Below, one piece after another: positions 25,399 to 33,693 of a DNA stretch of 58,137 nt. The position numbers and the translations under genes are program-made. The stretch spans positions 1-58,137 of the forward strand of contig CCRI01000026.1 of NCBI GenBank assembly GCA_000985875.1, written 5' to 3'. Every line of letters starts with the position of its first letter. Positions within the stretch are counted from its first letter, which is position 1. This DNA is from Neorhizobium galegae bv. officinalis. Lineage in GTDB: Bacteria; Pseudomonadota; Alphaproteobacteria; Rhizobiales; Rhizobiaceae. The notes below the pieces were generated by a model, which made no database searches, was not told where the DNA came from, and was given only the letters and a program-made list of their open reading frames with translations.

Positions 25399-26127
25399 AT
25401 GCAGACAATCGCGCTCGTAGATGACGACCGCAATATCCTGACGTCGGTGTCGATTGCACTCGAGGCGGAAGGATACAAGGTCGAGACCTATACGGATGGC
25501 GCTTCCGCGCTCGACGGGCTGATCGCCCGCCCTCCGCAGTTGGCGATCTTTGATATCAAGATGCCGCGCATGGACGGAATGGAGCTTCTGCGCCGCCTGC
25601 GGCAGAAGTCCGACCTGCCGGTGATCTTCCTCACTTCCAAGGATGAAGAGATCGACGAGTTGTTCGGGCTGAAGATGGGCGCCGACGACTTCATCACCAA
25701 GCCGTTCTCGCAGCGTCTTCTGGTGGAGCGCGTCAAGGCCATTCTGCGACGCGCCGGCAGCCGCGAGGCACAGGCCGCCGGCGGCGCCGGGGCCAAGACG
25801 GCAGCCGATCAGCAGACGGCCCGCACCCTCGAACGCGGCCAGCTTGCCATGGACCAGGAGCGCCATACCTGCACCTGGAAAGGCGAGCCGGTGACGCTGA
25901 CGGTGACCGAGTTCCTGATCCTGCATTCCCTGGCCCAGCGGCCCGGCGTGGTCAAAAGCCGCGACGCACTGATGGACGCCGCGTATGACGAGCAGGTCTA
26001 TGTGGACGACCGCACTATCGACAGCCATATCAAGCGGCTGCGCAAGAAGTTCAAGATGGTCGACAACGACTTCGATATGATCGAAACGCTTTACGGCGTG
26101 GGTTATCGATTCCGCGAGGCGGCTTGA
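25399..26127 (+). CDS. chvI: Response regulator ChvI
   Basis: This is an OmpR-family regulator of 242 residues with an N-terminal receiver (MQTIALVDDDRNILTSVSIALEAEGY) and a C-terminal winged helix ending SHIKRLRKKFKMVDNDFDMIETLYGVGYRF. From this start the phospho-acceptor in LAIFDIKMPRMDGMELL is Asp52, the residue number reported for Sinorhizobium ChvI, which favours ATG 25399. In-frame ATGs at 25378 and 25381 are possible. ChvI, activated by ChvG, controls exopolysaccharide, motility, acid response and virulence or symbiosis genes. chvG follows 68 bp downstream. Confidence 0.95.
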   Translation: MQTIALVDDDRNILTSVSIALEAEGYKVETYTDGASALDGLIARPPQLAIFDIKMPRMDGMELLRRLRQKSDLPVIFLTSKDEEIDELFGLKMGADDFITKPFSQRLLVERVKAILRRAGSREAQAAGGAGAKTAADQQTARTLERGQLAMDQERHTCTWKGEPVTLTVTEFLILHSLAQRPGVVKSRDALMDAAYDEQVYVDDRTIDSHIKRLRKKFKMVDNDFDMIETLYGVGYRFREAA

Positions 26128-26195
26128 CCCTTGCGAAAGGTTAACTTGAGGCCACGGCCGGACCAGCGCTAAGCTGGCCCGGTGGAAGGACTGCA

Positions 26196-27986
26196 GTGGC
26201 AGATCAAACGTTCGACAGCGATATTGCCCGAATGGAGAAGGCTGGGACACGCCGCGCGCCGCGGAAGTTCTGGTCGCGTCCCTTTACGCTCATTCGGCGG
26301 GTGTTCGGCCACGCGGTCTTTTCGAGCCTCACCCGCCGCATCCTGTTCTTCAATATCGCCGCGACGGTCGTGCTGGTCGCCGGCATTCTCTACCTCAACC
26401 AGTTTCGCGAGGGGCTGATCGACGCCCGCGTCGAAAGCCTGCTGACCCAGGGCGAGATCATCGCCGGCGCGATTTCCGCCTCGGCGTCCGTCGATACCAA
26501 CTCGATCACCATCGACCCTGAGAAGCTCCTCGAACTGCAGGCCGGCCAGAGCATTACGCCGGTGCCGAACGACGAGGACCTCGATTTTCCGATCGATCCC
26601 GAGCGCGTTGCGCCGGTTCTGAGGCGGCTGATTTCGCCGACCCGCACCCGCGCCCGGATTTTCGATGCCGACGCCAACCTGTTGCTCGATTCCCGGCACC
26701 TCTATTCGCGCGGCCAGGTGCTGCGTTTCGACCTGCCGCCGGTGGAAAACGAACAGCAGACCTGGAGCGACTGGTTTGCGGGCCTCATCAACCGCCTGCT
26801 GCAGCCGGGCAACCTGCCGGTCTACAAGGAAGCGCCGGGCGGCGACGGTTCGATCTATCCGGAGGTGATGAACGCACTGACCGGCGTCCGGGGCGCGCTC
26901 GTGCGGGTCACCGACCGCGGCGAGCTGATCGTTTCCGTCGCCGTGCCGGTCCAGCGCTTCCGCGCCGTGCTCGGCGTGCTTCTTCTGTCGACCCAGGCCG
27001 GCGACATCGACAAGATCGTGCATGCGGAGCGGCTGGCGATCATGCGCGTCTTCGGGGTCGCGACGCTGGTCAACATCCTCTTGTCGCTGCTGTTGTCCTC
27101 GACCATCGCCAATCCGCTGCGGCGGCTGGCGGCGGCCGCGATCCGCGTGCGGCGCGGCGCCAAGCAACGCGAGGAAATCCCGGATTTCTCCTATCGCCAG
27201 GACGAAATCGGCAATCTTTCTATCGCGCTTCGCGAAATGACCAACGCGCTCTATGACCGCATCGATGCGATCGAGAGTTTCGCGGCCGACGTCAGCCACG
27301 AACTCAAGAACCCGCTGACCTCGCTTCGCAGCGCCGTCGAGACCCTGCCGCTGGCGAAATCCGAGGAGTCGAAACAGCGCCTGACGGAAATCATCTTCCA
27401 CGACGTGCGCCGCCTCGACCGCCTGATCAGCGACATTTCCGATGCTTCCCGGCTGGATGCCGAGCTCGCCCGCTCGGATTCGACGCCGGTCGACATGGAA
27501 AACCTGCTCGGCAATCTGGTCGATATTTCCCGGCAGATCCGCAGCGGCCGCAAGCCGGTGGAAATCAGTCTCACCGTGGACAACAAGGCGGGCAACAAGT
27601 TCGCTTACCTCGTCAACGGCCATGATCTTCGCCTTGGCCAGATCATCACCAACCTCATCGAGAACGCGCGATCCTTCGTACCCGAAAAGGGCGGCCGCAT
27701 CACCATCCGGTTGTCGCGGATAAAAGACCGCGTGACGGCAACGGTGGAAGACAACGGCCCCGGCATCCAGGCCGAGGATATCGACCGGATCTTCGAACGC
27801 TTCTACACGGATCGGCCGGACGGCGAGAGTTTCGGCCAGAATTCCGGTCTCGGCCTGTCTATCAGCCGGCAGATCGCCGAGGCCCATGGCGGTTCGCTGA
27901 AGGCGGAAAACCTGCATGACGCCAAAACCGGTGCCGTGACCGGCGCACGCTTCACGCTGTCGCTGCCGGGGGGCGAAGCCCAATGA
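26196..27986 (+). CDS. chvG: Sensor histidine kinase ChvG (ExoS)
   Basis: The 596-residue kinase uses a GTG start preceded by GGAAGGA. The first membrane segment (ILFFNIAATVVLVAGILYL) is at about residues 50-68. A periplasmic sensor region of roughly 210 residues, a second membrane segment, a HAMP domain and HisKA with His368 in VSHELKNPLTSL follow. The ATPase domain has NLIENARSF and GLGLSISRQIAEAHGG. In Agrobacterium and Sinorhizobium the periplasmic domain is held inactive by ExoR and released at acid pH. The last four bases overlap hprK. Confidence 0.96.
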   Translation: MADQTFDSDIARMEKAGTRRAPRKFWSRPFTLIRRVFGHAVFSSLTRRILFFNIAATVVLVAGILYLNQFREGLIDARVESLLTQGEIIAGAISASASVDTNSITIDPEKLLELQAGQSITPVPNDEDLDFPIDPERVAPVLRRLISPTRTRARIFDADANLLLDSRHLYSRGQVLRFDLPPVENEQQTWSDWFAGLINRLLQPGNLPVYKEAPGGDGSIYPEVMNALTGVRGALVRVTDRGELIVSVAVPVQRFRAVLGVLLLSTQAGDIDKIVHAERLAIMRVFGVATLVNILLSLLLSSTIANPLRRLAAAAIRVRRGAKQREEIPDFSYRQDEIGNLSIALREMTNALYDRIDAIESFAADVSHELKNPLTSLRSAVETLPLAKSEESKQRLTEIIFHDVRRLDRLISDISDASRLDAELARSDSTPVDMENLLGNLVDISRQIRSGRKPVEISLTVDNKAGNKFAYLVNGHDLRLGQIITNLIENARSFVPEKGGRITIRLSRIKDRVTATVEDNGPGIQAEDIDRIFERFYTDRPDGESFGQNSGLGLSISRQIAEAHGGSLKAENLHDAKTGAVTGARFTLSLPGGEAQ

Positions 27987-28447
27987 GCCTGACGCCGGTC
28001 AATGTCCATGCGACCGCGGTCGTCATCGGCACCAAGGGCCTCCTCTTCACCGGGCCGTCCGGCAGCGGCAAATCCATGCTCGCCTTCACCTGTATCGCCG
28101 CGGCCCGGCGCCGGGGCGCTTTCGCGGCCCTGGTGGCCGACGATCAGGTGCTCGTCTCGCGCCACGGCAATCATCTGCTCGCCACCCGGCCGGAGCCGAT
28201 CGCCGGCCTCATCGAACTGCGGGGCAGCGGCATCGCCCGTGTTGAAAGCGTCTCTGCCGCAGCGCTCGACTTTGCGGTCGAGATCATCTCCCTGCCCGAA
28301 GATGAAAGGCTTCCGCCGGAAAATGAAAGGTTCCAGATCCGCGGTCTCGGTGACCTTCGGCTTGTCCGGATATGGCGCGGCGCACCGGATCCTTTGGCGG
28401 TTCTGGCGGCGTTCGCATCCGATTTTCACGGCGAGATACCGTTTTGA
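27983..28447 (+). CDS. hprK: Short HPr kinase/phosphorylase
   Basis: The 154-residue protein is the alphaproteobacterial short HprK: it has the kinase core but lacks the N-terminal domain of Firmicute HprK. The P-loop is TGPSGSGKS (23-31). It is followed by VADDQVLV, which carries the acidic residues expected next to the P-loop, and the later block LIELRGSGIARVE. It should phosphorylate a serine on HPr, encoded two genes downstream. Translation is coupled to chvG by a 4-bp overlap. Confidence 0.93.
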   Translation: MSLTPVNVHATAVVIGTKGLLFTGPSGSGKSMLAFTCIAAARRRGAFAALVADDQVLVSRHGNHLLATRPEPIAGLIELRGSGIARVESVSAAALDFAVEIISLPEDERLPPENERFQIRGLGDLRLVRIWRGAPDPLAVLAAFASDFHGEIPF

Positions 28448-28573
28448 TCATCCTGAAGCCTGATTTTTTGACTTGAACTTCGAGTCTACTTGGAGAAGAT
28501 GGCATCCCACCGCTGGACCGCCTTATTGCAATGCGATATTGGCGCCGAGTTTCCATAGCAGGGGGCAGTTTTC

Positions 28574-28975
28574 ATGATCGGACTAGTGCTTGTCACCCAT
28601 GGCAAGCTGGCTGAGGAATTTCGTCATGCGGTGGAGCATGTCGTCGGGCCTCAGAAATTCATCGAAACCGTATCGATCGGTCCCGAGGACGACATGGATC
28701 AGCGGCGGCAGGATATCGTCGATGCCGTCACCAATGCCGATGAAGGCCATGGCGTCATCATTCTGACGGACATGTTCGGCGGCACGCCCTCCAATCTTTC
28801 CATTTCCGTCATGGAAAGCGGCCGGATCGAAGTCATTGCCGGCATGAATCTCCCGATGCTGATCAAGCTTGCCGGCGTGCGCAGCGACAACAACATGGAC
28901 AAGGCGCTTGCCGAAGCCTCCGAAGCCGGCCGCAAATACATCAATGTCGCAAGCCGCGTCCTCAGCGGCAAATGA
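28574..28975 (+). CDS. PTS mannose-family EIIA component
   Basis: The 133-residue protein is a lone EIIA of the mannose family, with the phosphorylatable His9 in LVLVTHGKLAEEF and the conserved ILTDMFGGTPSNLS. No EIIB, EIIC or EIID genes are near, so it is regulatory rather than for sugar uptake. In alphaproteobacteria it belongs to a nitrogen-type phosphotransfer chain (PtsP, HPr, EIIA). HPr is encoded immediately downstream. A 126-bp gap separates it from hprK. Confidence 0.93.
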   Translation: MIGLVLVTHGKLAEEFRHAVEHVVGPQKFIETVSIGPEDDMDQRRQDIVDAVTNADEGHGVIILTDMFGGTPSNLSISVMESGRIEVIAGMNLPMLIKLAGVRSDNNMDKALAEASEAGRKYINVASRVLSGK

Positions 28976-28988
28976 GAACCCAGACCGG

Positions 28989-29267
28989 ATGTCATCCCCC
29001 TCTCCCCGTGAATTCCTGATCGTCAACAAGCGCGGACTGCATGCGCGCGCCTCTGCCAAGTTCGTGCAGATGGTGGAAAGCTTCGATGCGCGGATTACCG
29101 TTTCCAAAGACGGAACGACCGTCGGCGGTACCTCGATCATGGGCCTGATGATGCTTGCCGCCAGCACCGGCTGCTCGATCGAGGTCTCGGCCGAAGGTAA
29201 TCAGGCCGAGGAGGCGCTGAACGCGCTGGAACAACTCGTCGCCAACAAGTTCGGCGAAGAAGCCTGA
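28989..29267 (+). CDS. HPr family phosphocarrier protein
   Basis: The 92-residue HPr has the EI-dependent phosphorylation site His18 in NKRGLHARASAKFV. The regulatory serine region is GGTSIMGLMMLAAS (Ser49), the target of HprK. The ATG at 28989 gives the family-length N terminus; the frame is open upstream through the EIIA gene. It is encoded 13 bp after EIIA. With HprK and EIIA it forms a transport-less PTS next to ChvG/ChvI. Confidence 0.93.
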   Translation: MSSPSPREFLIVNKRGLHARASAKFVQMVESFDARITVSKDGTTVGGTSIMGLMMLAASTGCSIEVSAEGNQAEEALNALEQLVANKFGEEA

Positions 29268-29300
29268 CGCGCCCGCGGCTTAACCTTCGCTGACATAAAC

Positions 29301-29320
29301 ATATAAAGACCTCTTTATAT
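29301..29320. promoter_or_regulatory. Palindromic operator upstream of ahcY (SahR-like)
   Basis: ATATAAAGA and TCTTTATAT form a perfect 9-bp inverted repeat around CC, 120 bp before the ahcY start. An ArsR-family regulator, SahR, is known to control S-adenosylhomocysteine and methionine-cycle genes in Proteobacteria. This palindrome resembles the TAAAGA/TCTTTA type of site as I recall it; the assignment is inference. Confidence 0.5.
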
Positions 29321-29393
29321 CCCGTTGCCAGTTTGCTGGAAGCCTGCTAAACCGCTGGCCAGTTTCCGCTTGGCCAAAGCGGGTCTTGCCACG

Positions 29394-29412
29394 TCCGGCG
29401 GTACCCGCCGGA
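29394..29412 (+). repeat. Hairpin in the ahcY leader
   Basis: TCCGGCGG and CCGCCGGA form a perfect 8-bp stem with a TAC loop, ending 27 nt before the ahcY start codon and 17 nt before its ribosome-binding site. It could affect translation or messenger stability. Confidence 0.4.
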
Positions 29413-29439
29413 GAGGGCACCACGAACATGGAGAGCTTT

Positions 29440-30840
29440 ATGAGCACTGAGAAGGATTACGTCGTCGCGGATATCAATCTTGCCGCCTACGGCCGCAAGG
29501 AGCTCGACATCGCAGAGACCGAAATGCCGGGCCTGATGTCGTGCCGCGAAGAATTCGGTACCACGAAGCCGCTGAAGGGCGCCCGTATCTCCGGCTCGCT
29601 CCACATGACCATCCAGACGGCCGTTCTGATCGAGACCCTTCGGGAACTCGGCGCGGAAATCCGCTGGGCGTCCTGCAACATCTTCTCGACCCAGGACCAT
29701 GCCGCCGCGGCGATCGCTGCCGCCGGCATCCCGGTCTTCGCCGTCAAGGGCGAATCCCTGACGGAATACTGGGATTATACCGACAAGATCTTCCAGTGGG
29801 CCGATGGCGGCCTCACCAACATGATCCTCGATGACGGCGGCGACGCCACCATGTACATCCTGCTCGGCGCCCGCGCCGAAGCCGGCGAAGACGTTCTTTC
29901 GAACCCGACGTCGGAAGAAGAAGAAATCCTCATCGCGCAAATCAAGAAGCGCCTCAAGGCATCGCCGGGCTGGTTCACCAAGCAGCGCGACGCGATCAAG
30001 GGCGTGACCGAAGAAACCACGACGGGCGTTCACCGCCTCTATGAACTGTCCAAGAAGGGCCTCCTCCCCTTCCCGGCGATCAACGTCAACGATTCGGTCA
30101 CCAAGTCGAAGTTCGACAACAAGTACGGCTGCAAGGAATCGCTGGTCGACGGCATCCGACGCGGCACCGACGTGATGATGGCCGGCAAGGTTGCCGTCGT
30201 CTGCGGTTACGGTGACGTCGGCAAGGGTTCGGCTGCTTCGCTCGCCGGCGCCGGCGCCCGCGTCAAGGTCACCGAAGTCGATCCGATCTGCGCCCTGCAG
30301 GCCGCCATGGACGGTTTCGAAGTCGTCGTCCTGGAAGACGTCGTCGACAGCGCGGACATCTTCATCACCACGACCGGCAACAAGGACGTCATCCGCATCG
30401 ACCACATGCGCGCGATGAAGGACATGGCGATCGTCGGCAATATCGGCCACTTCGACAACGAGATCCAGGTCGCCGCGCTCAAGAACCTCAAGTGGACCAA
30501 CGTCAAGCCGCAGGTCGACATGATCGAGTTCCCGAAGGGCAACCGCATCATCCTTCTGTCGGAAGGCCGCCTGCTCAACCTCGGCAACGCCACCGGCCAT
30601 CCGTCCTTCGTGATGTCGGCTTCGTTCACCAACCAGACGCTGGCCCAGATCGAGCTCTTCACCAAGCAGGGCGAGTACAAGAACGACGTCTACATCCTGC
30701 CGAAGCACCTCGATGAAAAGGTCGCCCGCCTGCATCTCGCCAAGCTCGGCGTGAAGCTGACGGAACTCTCCGACGAGCAGGCCGCCTATATCGGCGTCTC
30801 GCAGACCGGCCCATTCAAGGCTGAACACTACCGCTATTAA
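29440..30840 (+). CDS. ahcY: Adenosylhomocysteinase
   Basis: The 466-residue enzyme hydrolyses S-adenosylhomocysteine to adenosine and homocysteine in the activated methyl cycle. The start MSTEKDYVVADINLAAYGRKE is preceded by GGAG at 6-7 nt; an ATG at 29386 in the same frame is less likely. The NAD-binding motif VCGYGDVGKGSAASLAGAGARV lies near residue 255, and the C-terminal dimer tail GPFKAEHYRY is intact. An operator-like palindrome and a structured leader precede it; a terminator follows. Confidence 0.97.
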   Translation: MSTEKDYVVADINLAAYGRKELDIAETEMPGLMSCREEFGTTKPLKGARISGSLHMTIQTAVLIETLRELGAEIRWASCNIFSTQDHAAAAIAAAGIPVFAVKGESLTEYWDYTDKIFQWADGGLTNMILDDGGDATMYILLGARAEAGEDVLSNPTSEEEEILIAQIKKRLKASPGWFTKQRDAIKGVTEETTTGVHRLYELSKKGLLPFPAINVNDSVTKSKFDNKYGCKESLVDGIRRGTDVMMAGKVAVVCGYGDVGKGSAASLAGAGARVKVTEVDPICALQAAMDGFEVVVLEDVVDSADIFITTTGNKDVIRIDHMRAMKDMAIVGNIGHFDNEIQVAALKNLKWTNVKPQVDMIEFPKGNRIILLSEGRLLNLGNATGHPSFVMSASFTNQTLAQIELFTKQGEYKNDVYILPKHLDEKVARLHLAKLGVKLTELSDEQAAYIGVSQTGPFKAEHYRY

Positions 30841-30870
30841 TCAATAGCCGGTAAATCCACAAGATATGGT

Positions 30871-30906
30871 AGCCGCGGCCTTGACAAAGGCTGCGGTTTC
30901 TTTTTT
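30871..30906 (+). terminator. Intrinsic terminator of ahcY
   Basis: A 9-bp stem formed by the GCCGCGGCC and GGCTGCGGT region (two G-T wobbles) is followed by TTCTTTTTT. It starts 31 bp after the ahcY stop codon. Confidence 0.75.
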
Positions 30907-31017
30907 GGGCGCATCCCTTCCCGGCGATTCCCTAAGCAAGTATTGTTTTAGAACTTGATTCGCGCCTTCCCAGGAGCGTGATGCCGGAAGCCGACCACGG
31001 TTTTCGGACATCGTCGC

Positions 31018-31040
31018 GCTCCCACCATATGATTGGGAGC
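31018..31040. repeat. Inverted repeat upstream of divL
   Basis: GCTCCCA and TGGGAGC flank a 9-nt spacer containing CATATG, about 74 bp before the divL start. It may be an operator; no known motif is assigned. Confidence 0.4.
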
Positions 31041-31113
31041 CGTCCGGCTACGGGCAAGGCGCGATGTGGTATGTCTTGTCGATGAGCGGCAATTGGACGG
31101 AGACAGACCGGAT

Positions 31114-33693
31114 ATGTCGGTAAAAAAAATGAGCTCGTTAGAACGGGCCGATCCCCTTTGCAGCGGAGCGGACGCTTCCCCTTTGCGTTTCGTCTCGGGC
31201 TCTCCGAAAGGTAATGCAACCGTCGGGAAACTTCGACGCCTGGCGCTGTTCGGCAGCGCTTTCCTTTCGGGCACGGCCCTTTCCGGGCTCGCGACCGCGG
31301 CGCTCGCGCAGCAGTCGGGCAACGCAGCCGTCCGCCTGTTTTCCTCGACGGAAGTCATCGTTTCATCGCTGGTGATGGGCGCGCTCGGTGCCGCCCTGTT
31401 TTCCGCCATCTGGCTGGTGCGTCAGCGCGGCAACATGGAAGCCGAAACACAGGAAATGCGCAGCGCCCTTTCCGACGCGCAGCAGCGGATTTCCAAGTTC
31501 GAAGCCCTGATCGCCGACAAGAACCGGCGGATCGTCGTGTGGGAAAGCGGCTCCTCGAAGCCTGAATTCCTCGGCCAACTGCCGGCGGAAACCGGGGCGC
31601 CGCAGCAGGACCGCGAATTTCTCGCCTTCGGCCGCTGGATGCGCGGCAGCTCGGCCAGCGAACTGGAAAAGTCCGTCGAACTGCTGCGGGTCGAAGCCCG
31701 CTCCTTCGACATGGTCGTCGAGACCAACCGGGACGAGATCCTGGAAGTGCAGGGCCGCGTTTCAGGCGGCAAGGCCTTCGTCCGCTTCATCGCACTCAAC
31801 AACCTGCGCGCCGAACTAGCCGAGCTCAAGATCGAGCGCGAGCGGCTGACGAGTTCGATCATGATGTTCCATTCGCTGCTCGACGCCATCGAGCATCCGG
31901 TCTGGCGCCGCGATTCGCAGGGCAAGCTCACCTGGGTGAACCACGCCTATGGCGATGCCGTGGAGGCTCCGACACCTGCGCAGGCCCTCGAGGACGGCCG
32001 CGAATTTCTCGGCTCGATCGCGCGCGAAAAGATCAGGTCGGCGGCAACCTCCACCTCGCCTTTCCATGACCGGATATCCACGGTCGTGCACGGAAACAGG
32101 ACGATGTTCGATGTCGTTGACGTCGTCGCACCCGGCGGCTCGGCAGGCTTGGCGGTGGATGTTTCCGAGGCGGAAGCGGTGCGCGAGGAACTGAAGCGGA
32201 CGCTGAAGAGCCACGCCGAAACACTCGACCATCTGGCAACACCTGTCGCCATCTTCGACGGCGAACGCCGGCTGCAGTTCTACAACCAGGCTTTTGTGCA
32301 GCTCTGGGGATTCACCCTGCCCTTCCTCGATTCCAGGCCAGACAATAGCGAGCTGCTCGACAAATTGCGCAGCGAAGGCAAGCTGCCGGAGCAGCTAAGC
32401 TGGCGGAGCTGGAAGGACGCGGCCTTGTCCGTCTATCAATCTCCCAACACCCAGACCGACCTTTGGCACCTGCCCAACGGTCAGACACTGCGCGTGATCG
32501 CGACCGCGCATCCGCAGGGCGGAGCCACCTGGGTGTTCGAGAACCTTACCGAACAGGTGGATCTCGAGACCCGTTACAATACGCTGGTCCAGGTCCAGGG
32601 CGAAACGATCGACCATTTGTCCGAAGGCGTCGCCGTCTTCGGGCCGGATGGGCGCATTCGCCTGTCCAACCCCGCCTTCCGGGCGCTCTGGGGCATTACC
32701 GCCGAGGAATCCAAGCCCGGCACGCATATCAAGGCGATCGAGATCGCCTGCGCGCCATCCTACGACAAGCCGGACGGCTGGCGCCGATTCGGCCAGATGC
32801 TGACCAATTTCGACGACGAGCGCCCCTCGCTGCAGGGCACGTTCGAACTCTATTCCGGCCTGATCCTCGACTATGCCGTAACCCCGCTGCCGAATGCCCA
32901 GACGATGCTGACCTTCGTCGACATGACGGCGAGCGCTCGGGCGGAACGGGCACTCAAGGAAAAGAACGAGGCGCTGCAAAAGGCCGACGAGCTCAAGAAC
33001 GATTTCGTCCAGCATGTCTCCTACGAACTGCGCTCGCCACTGACCAATATCATCGGCTTCACCGATCTCCTGAAGACGCCAGGCATCGGCCCGTTGAACG
33101 AGCGGCAGTCGGAATATATCGATCATATCTCGACGTCGTCGTCGGTTCTCCTGACGATCGTCAACGACATCCTCGATCTGGCGACCGTCGATGCCGGGAT
33201 CATGCAGCTCAATTATTCTGAAATGGCGATCGACGACCTGCTCGACGACGTGGCCATGCAGATCGCAGACCGGCTGCACGAAAACGGCGTCACACTGGCG
33301 ATCACCGCGCCGGCCGGCCTCGGCACCATCGTCGCCGACCAGCAGCGGCTCAAGCAGATCCTCATCAAGCTGCTCACCAATGCCACCAACTTTGCGCCGG
33401 ACGGCTCAGCCATCACGCTCAACTGCTGGCGCACCCATAGCGACGTGTTCTTCTCGGTAACCGACAAGGGTCCGGGCATTCCGGAAGATATCCTGAAGAC
33501 CGTATTCGACCGCTTCTCGGCCAATGCCAAGGGCGGTAAGCGCTCGGGCGCAGGCCTTGGCCTTTCGATCGTCGAGAGCTTCGTGACCCTGCATCACGGC
33601 GATGTCGCGATCGACAGCAAGCCCGGCCAGGGAACCACGGTTACGTGCCGCATTCCAAGCGGCACGACGGCGCGGTCCGTCGCCGCCGAATGA
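31114..33693 (+). CDS. divL: DivL-type PAS sensor kinase with Tyr at the phospho-acceptor position
   Basis: The 859-residue protein has an N-terminal hydrophobic region (about residues 40-110), PAS-like repeats (about 250-600), and a HisKA-ATPase module. The H-box reads FVQHVSYELRSPLTNIIGF: Tyr637 stands where canonical kinases have His. This is the hallmark of DivL, which in Caulobacter works with DivK and CckA to control CtrA. The ATPase domain keeps GPGIPEDI and GAGLGLSIVESF. The frame is open to an ATG at 31033, and 31129 is another possible start. The stop codon overlaps the next ATG by 4 bp, coupling it to the tsaE-amgK fusion. Confidence 0.9.
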   Translation: MSVKKMSSLERADPLCSGADASPLRFVSGSPKGNATVGKLRRLALFGSAFLSGTALSGLATAALAQQSGNAAVRLFSSTEVIVSSLVMGALGAALFSAIWLVRQRGNMEAETQEMRSALSDAQQRISKFEALIADKNRRIVVWESGSSKPEFLGQLPAETGAPQQDREFLAFGRWMRGSSASELEKSVELLRVEARSFDMVVETNRDEILEVQGRVSGGKAFVRFIALNNLRAELAELKIERERLTSSIMMFHSLLDAIEHPVWRRDSQGKLTWVNHAYGDAVEAPTPAQALEDGREFLGSIAREKIRSAATSTSPFHDRISTVVHGNRTMFDVVDVVAPGGSAGLAVDVSEAEAVREELKRTLKSHAETLDHLATPVAIFDGERRLQFYNQAFVQLWGFTLPFLDSRPDNSELLDKLRSEGKLPEQLSWRSWKDAALSVYQSPNTQTDLWHLPNGQTLRVIATAHPQGGATWVFENLTEQVDLETRYNTLVQVQGETIDHLSEGVAVFGPDGRIRLSNPAFRALWGITAEESKPGTHIKAIEIACAPSYDKPDGWRRFGQMLTNFDDERPSLQGTFELYSGLILDYAVTPLPNAQTMLTFVDMTASARAERALKEKNEALQKADELKNDFVQHVSYELRSPLTNIIGFTDLLKTPGIGPLNERQSEYIDHISTSSSVLLTIVNDILDLATVDAGIMQLNYSEMAIDDLLDDVAMQIADRLHENGVTLAITAPAGLGTIVADQQRLKQILIKLLTNATNFAPDGSAITLNCWRTHSDVFFSVTDKGPGIPEDILKTVFDRFSANAKGGKRSGAGLGLSIVESFVTLHHGDVAIDSKPGQGTTVTCRIPSGTTARSVAAE

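Noticed and set aside
26169..27983. 604-codon open frame antisense to chvG
   Set aside because: It is fully opposite a recognised histidine kinase and has no domain of its own.
29321..29439. S-adenosylhomocysteine riboswitch upstream of ahcY
   Set aside because: I could not lay out the conserved core of a known SAH, SAM-II or SAM-V class; the palindrome at 29301-29320 explains regulation more simply. The leader structure is kept as a finding.
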